This document shows, in pieces, positions 59,287-64,000 of a stretch of 64,000 nucleotides of DNA; the stretch's first letter is position 1, and the number at the start of each line of letters is the position of its first letter. Origin of the DNA: Planctomycetota bacterium. GTDB taxonomy: Bacteria; Planctomycetota; Brocadiia; SM23-32; JAKLEA01. The translations under genes and the position numbers were made by a program. The stretch covers positions 1 through 64,000 of the forward strand of contig JAKLEA010000029.1 of NCBI GenBank assembly GCA_022711755.1. The letters are read 5' to 3'. The notes beneath the pieces are model-generated. The model saw only the letters and a list, made by a program, of their open reading frames with translations, did no database searches and was not told the origin of the DNA.

Positions 59287-60551
59287 ACGCTGAAATTGTC
59301 AGCACGGGAACCGAGGTCGTCAGCGGAAGAATAGCGGACACAAACGCCGCATGGTTGTCCGCGCGCCTGGAGGAAATGGGCATTCCGGTCCGCTTTCACC
59401 AGGCCGCCGGAGACCGCGTCGAGGACATCCGGTCCGCCCTGACAACGGCGATTGGCCGATCGGATCTGATTATTGTGACAGGCGGACTCGGTCCGACGGC
59501 CGATGACCTGACGCGTTACGCAGTCGCCGATTGCGGCGGATGCGATCTGGAGCTTGACGAGCCTTCACTTGAACGAATACGGCAGATGTATTTCCAACGC
59601 AGCATCGCCATGCCGCCAAGCAACAGCAGGCAGGCAATGTTTCCGAAAGGTTGCCGCATCGTCCGTAACGACGTCGGAACCGCGCCGGGTTTTGCGATGG
59701 AAATCGGTCCCGCCAGAATTATTGTCATGCCCGGCGTGCCGTCCGAGATGAAATACATGTGGACGAACGTTGTCGCGCCGATGATTTCCGGGTTCTTCAA
59801 GCTGGAGAAAGCCCGCCGGAAACGCTTCATCAACGTCTACGGCGTCCCGGAATCCGCCGTCGGCCAGGTCGTGGAAAAGCACATGCAGCGCGATTCCAAC
59901 CCCGAGGCGGGTGTGACGGTGGATTGGGGCGCGGTGACCATCAGCCTGTGCGCGACGGCTGAGGATGATTCATCCGCCGAGGCAATGCTTGACAAGGTTG
60001 AAGCCGAGGTTCGCGCGGCGCTTGGTGATTCGGTCATCAGCAACGACGGACGGGACCTGCCACAGGCGCTCGTCGGCATGATGAAGGAAGAAGGTTTCAC
60101 TCTGGCCCTTGCTGAATCCTGCACGGGCGGCATGGCCGCATCGCTCATCGTATCCGTCCCCGGCGCGTCTGACGTCCTGCTTGCGTGCTATGTTACCTAC
60201 AGCAACGAGGCGAAGGTCAGAACGCTTGGCGTTCCAGAAGACTTGCTGAAACAGCATGGCGCGGTCAGCGAACCGGTTGCGCTGGCGATGGCCTCCGGCG
60301 CGCGCGCCGCCTCCGGAGCCGACGTCGGTGTCGGCATCACCGGAATCGCCGGACCGGACGGCGGAACGGAACAGAAGCCGGTCGGCCTTGTCTTCGCGGC
60401 GGTTGACATTCGCGGAGATTGCCGCTGCAAAGAGCTTCACATGCGCGGAGACCGCGATACAATCAGAGGCCGCTCGGCAAAAACCGCCCTGGACATCTTG
60501 AGGCGTCGGTTGCTGGAACTTGGAGAGAGAACTTGCGGCTGTCGGCGTTGA
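59283..60551 (+). CDS. cinA: CinA: nicotinamide-nucleotide amidase / competence-damage-inducible protein
   Basis: 422 aa. N-terminal MoaB/MogA-like domain (ADP-ribose pyrophosphatase-type; MNAEIVSTGTEVVSGRIADTNAAWLSARL, VTGGLGPTADDLTR, PGVPSEMKYMW). C-terminal CinA amidase domain at about 260-415: LALAESCTGGMAASLI with the catalytic Ser, YVTYSNEAKVRTLGV, GITGIAGPDGGTEQKPVGLVF. It recycles NMN to nicotinate mononucleotide in the pyridine-nucleotide cycle. Full length; ATGA overlap with the preceding stop. Confidence 0.95.
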   Translation: MNAEIVSTGTEVVSGRIADTNAAWLSARLEEMGIPVRFHQAAGDRVEDIRSALTTAIGRSDLIIVTGGLGPTADDLTRYAVADCGGCDLELDEPSLERIRQMYFQRSIAMPPSNSRQAMFPKGCRIVRNDVGTAPGFAMEIGPARIIVMPGVPSEMKYMWTNVVAPMISGFFKLEKARRKRFINVYGVPESAVGQVVEKHMQRDSNPEAGVTVDWGAVTISLCATAEDDSSAEAMLDKVEAEVRAALGDSVISNDGRDLPQALVGMMKEEGFTLALAESCTGGMAASLIVSVPGASDVLLACYVTYSNEAKVRTLGVPEDLLKQHGAVSEPVALAMASGARAASGADVGVGITGIAGPDGGTEQKPVGLVFAAVDIRGDCRCKELHMRGDRDTIRGRSAKTALDILRRRLLELGERTCGCRR

Positions 60552-60578
60552 CCTGGTTGAGAGCGAGGGAGATTGCGA

Positions 60579-61325
60579 ATGGCAGATCCTGACGGGTACA
60601 TAAGATTCCGCTGCAAGAACTGCTTCAAACGGCTGAAGATAAAGGCCGAGGTGAGCGGCGGAGACGCGATACCATGCCCTTTCTGCGGCAACACCGTGGT
60701 GATACCCTTCGGCGAGGGCGCGCAGGCCGAACTTGGGGACGAACTGGCCCCTCACCCGACAGGCGGAACGTCACAGAACGTAATGGACGTGGGAGGCGGC
60801 ACTGAGCAGATCGGCGCCCCAGAGCCTCCGCGTCGCCCGCTCCCCAGCCGTGGCCCCATCCGCAAATCCGGCGACGACCGCACGTTGAAGATGAGGTCAA
60901 CCTCCAGCGGACTGGGCTGGCGCCCGCAGTTGGTGAAGCGCGACCGCATCAAGGATATTGACGACCTGCATAAATCCATGATCCACGTCATGGATGAGAA
61001 CCTTGCCCAGGCCCATTCCGTCCTGCTTGACGAAAGAATACCGATGGAGGAGAAGCTGGCAAAACTCCAGAATATCGGCAAGCAGCGCGAAACCAACCTG
61101 CGCAAGAAGATCATACAGTACCGCGACCAGCTCAGGGACAGGTTGCGCAGGATGATGAGCGATCCGCGCAAAATGGGTCCGAGCGGGATGCGCGAGATAA
61201 CCGAATTGAAGTCCGATATCGAAGCCGTGGACTTGTTCACATCGTTCGTTCTGCAGATGCGCCTCCTGCCGGAGGAAACAAGCCAGAACAACCAGCCCGA
61301 ACCGCCGAAGCCCAAAAGCTTTTGA
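60579..61325 (+). CDS. Unknown protein with N-terminal zinc ribbon and helical body
   Basis: 248 aa from the ATG at 60579 (AGGGAG about 8 bases upstream). Residues about 8-40 hold two CxxC pairs (RCKNCFKRL and PCPFCGN), a zinc ribbon like that of the STAS gene at 214. Residues about 50-110 are Gly/Pro-rich and disordered-looking. Residues about 120-235 form long charged helices, probably coiled coil (VLLDERIPMEEKLAKLQNIGKQRETNLRKKIIQYRDQLRDRLRRMM). No enzyme motif. Follows cinA by 27 bases. Confidence 0.7.
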   Translation: MADPDGYIRFRCKNCFKRLKIKAEVSGGDAIPCPFCGNTVVIPFGEGAQAELGDELAPHPTGGTSQNVMDVGGGTEQIGAPEPPRRPLPSRGPIRKSGDDRTLKMRSTSSGLGWRPQLVKRDRIKDIDDLHKSMIHVMDENLAQAHSVLLDERIPMEEKLAKLQNIGKQRETNLRKKIIQYRDQLRDRLRRMMSDPRKMGPSGMREITELKSDIEAVDLFTSFVLQMRLLPEETSQNNQPEPPKPKSF

Positions 61326-61423
61326 CGACGGGAACGCAATCTCCCGGTATTAACTCGCCGGTCGGTCGTATTGCAGGGACATCCACTCCATCCGCTGCGA
61401 GAGCGCGTTACAAGGAAACGAAC

Positions 61424-62398
61424 ATGCTGCCGAGAGAACGAGTCATCGAAGTCATCCGTCATCGCAAACCCGACCACACGCCGATCTACGGCTGGGTCGG
61501 AGCCAATCTGGATAAAGAGATATCCGCCGCATTCGGTTCCGTCGCGGCGTTCGAGGACAAATACGAATTCGACTTCGCCCATCTCTTCGGCGGGCCGGGA
61601 ACCTTCCCCGGCGAGGCGGTCGAAAAACTACGCAAGGACATCGGCGGGCCGATTGACCCGTTGACCTCGCTGGACCTCCCCCTGAGCGATCCGAACAATC
61701 GCGCCGCCTACGCCGATATCGTGAACGGCATCCGCCATCACAAGGAGCAGCGAGGACGTTTCGTCTACGTCCAGACGCCCGGCATATTCGAGGCGCTCAA
61801 CGGCATCTTCGGCATCGAGAACCACCTGATGTGCCTGGCAATGTACCCCGATGAGATTCAGGAAATCTATCGCCGCCAGGCCGAATGGAACCGCGCCTTC
61901 GCCATGAACTGCCTTGACTTGGGCGTTGACATGGTACACGTCTCGGACGACTGGGGCAGCCAGAGCGGCCTGCTCTTCAGCCCGGCGTTCTGGCGATCTC
62001 ACATGTTCCCGAATCACAAGATCACGGCGGACGCCGTCAAAAAGCGCGGCGCATTTCTCAGCCTGCACAGCGACGGCAACGTCAACTCCGTCGTGGACGG
62101 CATAATCGAACTCGGCTACGACGTCGTCCATCCCTGGCAGGAATCGGCGGGCATGAGCCTGCGCGAGCAGAAAACACGCTGGAGCAACAGGTTCGTCGTC
62201 ATGGGCGGACTGGACGTGCAGACAACCATCGGCTTCGGCAAACTCGACTTCCTGAAATCCGAAATCGCGCGGGTCTTCAATATCTTCAAGGACGGCGGCC
62301 TGCTCTTCTGCACCACGCATTTCGTGCAGAACCATTGCACGATTGAGGAATTGAGGTTTGCGTATGACCTGGTTTATGAGCTTGCTAGAAGAGGATAG
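61424..62398 (+). CDS. Uroporphyrinogen-decarboxylase-like protein without the zinc Cys
   Basis: 324 aa from the ATG at 61424 (AAGGAA 7 bases upstream); the longer frame from 61322 overlaps the previous stop and lacks a site. UroD fold with MLPRERVIEVIRHRKPDHTPIYGWVG, GVDMVHVSDDWGSQSGLLFSP, FLSLHSDGNVNSVVDGIIELGYDVVHPWQ. The HxCG zinc motif seen in its paralogue at 21149 is HSDG here (H215, D217). That argues against a thiol-activating MtaA-type role. Biological function unknown. Confidence 0.8.
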   Translation: MLPRERVIEVIRHRKPDHTPIYGWVGANLDKEISAAFGSVAAFEDKYEFDFAHLFGGPGTFPGEAVEKLRKDIGGPIDPLTSLDLPLSDPNNRAAYADIVNGIRHHKEQRGRFVYVQTPGIFEALNGIFGIENHLMCLAMYPDEIQEIYRRQAEWNRAFAMNCLDLGVDMVHVSDDWGSQSGLLFSPAFWRSHMFPNHKITADAVKKRGAFLSLHSDGNVNSVVDGIIELGYDVVHPWQESAGMSLREQKTRWSNRFVVMGGLDVQTTIGFGKLDFLKSEIARVFNIFKDGGLLFCTTHFVQNHCTIEELRFAYDLVYELARRG

Positions 62399-62702
62399 CG
62401 AGAAAGGCAGCGCTCAAGGCGCAGCGCGCAAGGCGCGATGCACTGACACACCACATGCCTATTGCCGGATAAACATGAGGTGCGCCCCAGCGCTGACCGG
62501 CACAGTCGCCGAGAACGCACCGGCATAGCTGGCTTCCTTCCCCCGCGATTCAGGGGCAAGTCGAAACAGTAATCGTCGCCAGCCAGACCATAGCTTCCTT
62601 CCCCTACGTCACGCGGGGGAAGGTGTCGGACCGTCTCGTCGGTCCGACGGAAGGGGGCATGTATTACCCATCTACTCATCACATCCCGTATCTATCTGTT
62701 CG
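62399..62702. repeat. Repeat-rich intergenic region between convergent genes
   Basis: Two hairpins, CCTTCCCC/GGGGAAGG (62597-62623) and GTCGGACC/GGTCCGAC (62625-62648), and a direct repeat of GCTTCCTTCCCC (62532-62543 and 62593-62604). No gene seen. Confidence 0.6.
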
Positions 62703-64000
62703 TTACTTTCCTTCCACCACAAACCCCACCTCCACCCATGCCTCCTCCATCTTCTCCAGCGGTAGCGAATCCTCGGTGTATGACAGCCGGTACCGCGACT
62801 TGGTTCCCCTGGCCGTCAGCCGCAGAACGTGCCGACCATTTGAGACGCCTGAAAGCGAGACCGTCGCCGTCTTGCCCGGGGCGTTTTCGGTCACAACCTT
62901 CCCGTCAATCGCGATGTCCATGCCCGCCGGGGCCTTGCCCGCCCATGTCCAGACGACCTTAAGTAAATCCCCCTTCTCCGCCTCCAGCATGTTCGGCTTG
63001 CTGACCGCAACGACTGTCGTCTCCGGCGTGTCCTGGCGGTAGATGTCCACCAGCGCGCGCGTCAGATTCAGGTAGAAGAAACCCCATCCGCCGTTGCCGC
63101 GATAGGCCGGCGTGGTCAGCGACACCGGCTCAAAGTCGTCGCTCAATTCGACGCTGTAGCTGTCAACGTAGACGTCGTGCTTCTCCCCGTAACCCTGGCC
63201 CTCCGGCTGCCCAGCGAATTCGTTGAACTGGTGAAGCTCAATGAAGCGCGGGCGATATCGCAGCGCCGCCTTCATTGACTCGATGTATGTCCAGCCGTTG
63301 CGTCGCCCGCAGGCCGTGTCTCTCAGCCATCCGCCGTCGGCGAAAAAGGCCGTCGAGACGGTCAGACATTCCGGCCTACCCTTGTAGTAAGTCACACATG
63401 GCTCAAAACTTCCGTCCATCCATGACCAGTATCCCTGCTCGTGGAACTTGCACATCTGGTTCTGGGACGAGTGCCACCTGACGGTGAAATGCTCCTCGTT
63501 GACCGGAACCCCCTTGGCGTTGGCGGCAATCCAGCCCGGCCCGCCGCCGTTGTGGATGATTACCAGCGGCTTGCCGAGGTACTCGACAAACAGCCCGGCA
63601 TACTTGGGATTCTTGACGTAGTTCTCGTAAATCCAGTCTAATTCTTCATTTACGGCAACCATCGTCGTCGCGGGGCCGTTGTTCAGGCCGGGATATAGAA
63701 CCATCTTCGGAACGGGATGGCCCTCGTCGCGCATCTCCGCGAGAACGTTCAGCGCGGCGGTCGTGGCGTCAACAATCTCCTGCGATCCGGCGGGACGGTC
63801 GGCCCAATGCTCGCAACCCCAGATGTGGTTCGTCCAGTCGGCGATCAGGTAATCCGTGCCGGACTCGATCAGCCAGATCATGTGCTGTCGGATGACGGAC
63901 GGATCGTCCGAGCGATAGAAGCCCATCAGCGGCACGGCATGGGCCGTCTGCCACCAGCATGCCTTCGGCGTGAACCACGGCTCCCATTGGACGCCGACGA
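62703..64000 (-). CDS. Glycosidase-like protein (GH99/GH71-like barrel), 5' end cut by the window
   Basis: At least 432 residues; the frame stays open to the window edge (upstream residues include GVQWEPWFTPKACWWQTAHAV), so the start is outside. Motifs such as YRSDDPSVIRQHMIWLIESGTDYLIADWTNHIWG, KMVLYPGLNNGPATT and HQFNEFAGQPEGQGYGEKHDVYVDSY suggest a TIM-barrel polysaccharide hydrolase of the type related to GH99 endo-mannosidases. A C-terminal beta domain of about 110 residues follows. Family placement is tentative. Confidence 0.6.
   Translation of the reverse strand, partial: VGVQWEPWFTPKACWWQTAHAVPLMGFYRSDDPSVIRQHMIWLIESGTDYLIADWTNHIWGCEHWADRPAGSQEIVDATTAALNVLAEMRDEGHPVPKMVLYPGLNNGPATTMVAVNEELDWIYENYVKNPKYAGLFVEYLGKPLVIIHNGGGPGWIAANAKGVPVNEEHFTVRWHSSQNQMCKFHEQGYWSWMDGSFEPCVTYYKGRPECLTVSTAFFADGGWLRDTACGRRNGWTYIESMKAALRYRPRFIELHQFNEFAGQPEGQGYGEKHDVYVDSYSVELSDDFEPVSLTTPAYRGNGGWGFFYLNLTRALVDIYRQDTPETTVVAVSKPNMLEAEKGDLLKVVWTWAGKAPAGMDIAIDGKVVTENAPGKTATVSLSGVSNGRHVLRLTARGTKSRYRLSYTEDSLPLEKMEEAWVEVGFVVEGK

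Noticed and set aside
1..64000. tRNA or rRNA genes
   Set aside because: No T-loop GGTTCGAATCC-type motif with flanking stems, and no rRNA-like block, seen on either strand by eye. A covariance search could still find one.

Overview
This is a GC-rich bacterial chromosome segment with about 45 protein genes. I found no tRNA, rRNA, CRISPR array, prophage or intact insertion sequence. The organism is Gram-negative: there is a Kdo/LPS-type kinase, a WecA-like undecaprenyl-phosphate sugar transferase, and many Sec, Tat or lipoprotein signals. The gene mix is what I associate with the PVC group (Planctomycetota, Lentisphaerota and relatives): zinc-ribbon STAS proteins, Ser/Thr kinase with FHA, hydrazine-synthase-alpha-like PD40/cytochrome c proteins, DUF4091/GH123-like and DUF1080 hydrolases, uroporphyrinogen-decarboxylase-like methyltransferases, and vWA/GATase membrane proteins. 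That placement is an inference and would need a marker-gene tree.

Layout. 0.2-4.6 kb (+): STAS protein, an internally duplicated unknown protein, a PqqD-like protein, then a MacB/FtsX-type ABC permease and its ATPase. 4.7-17.4 kb: mainly envelope polysaccharide functions (WecA-like transferase, bifunctional fucokinase/GDP-fucose pyrophosphorylase, DegT aminotransferase, KdkA-like kinase), with a hydrolase, a beta-propeller protein, a duplicated thioredoxin, an NYN protein and RNase III. 17.6-28.4 kb: di-haem PD40 protein, UroD-like methyltransferase, NCS2 nucleobase permease (with a possible riboswitch in its leader), GH-A lipoprotein and a vWA membrane protein. 28.6-34.5 kb: a small HTH-receiver regulator ending in a strong terminator, a prenyltransferase-fold/HEAT protein, a Ser/Thr kinase with FHA, and a class V aminotransferase. 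34.8-40.6 kb: secreted GH123-like protein, sialidase-like protein and a formylglycine-generating-enzyme-like protein.

40.8-47.2 kb (-) is a TPR protein - ribulokinase - ilvN - ilvC run; no ilvB lies in the window. 47.4-53.1 kb: Gfo/Idh/MocA oxidoreductase with a 3D-domain protein, AI-2E transporter, DUF1080 protein, DppA-like M55 peptidase and an NTF2-like protein. 53.2-57.9 kb (-) is a compact sulfur-trafficking operon: a persulfide-dioxygenase-like MBL protein fused to three rhodanese domains, a YeeE/YedE half-transporter, and a second YeeE/YedE half fused to three more rhodanese domains. Divergent from it, behind a near-consensus promoter, an argininosuccinate-synthase homologue with a degraded ATP-binding loop is coupled to cinA and a zinc-ribbon protein. 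The window ends with a second UroD-like protein and a truncated glycosidase-like gene.

Points most worth checking: the two-stem RNA ahead of the NCS2 permease (possible xanthine-I/NMT1 riboswitch), the sulfur operon, the ArgG paralogue, a promoter-minigene-terminator unit at 14.82-14.92 kb, and several families of palindromic repeats, one of which is inserted inside the formylglycine-generating-enzyme-like gene and translated.
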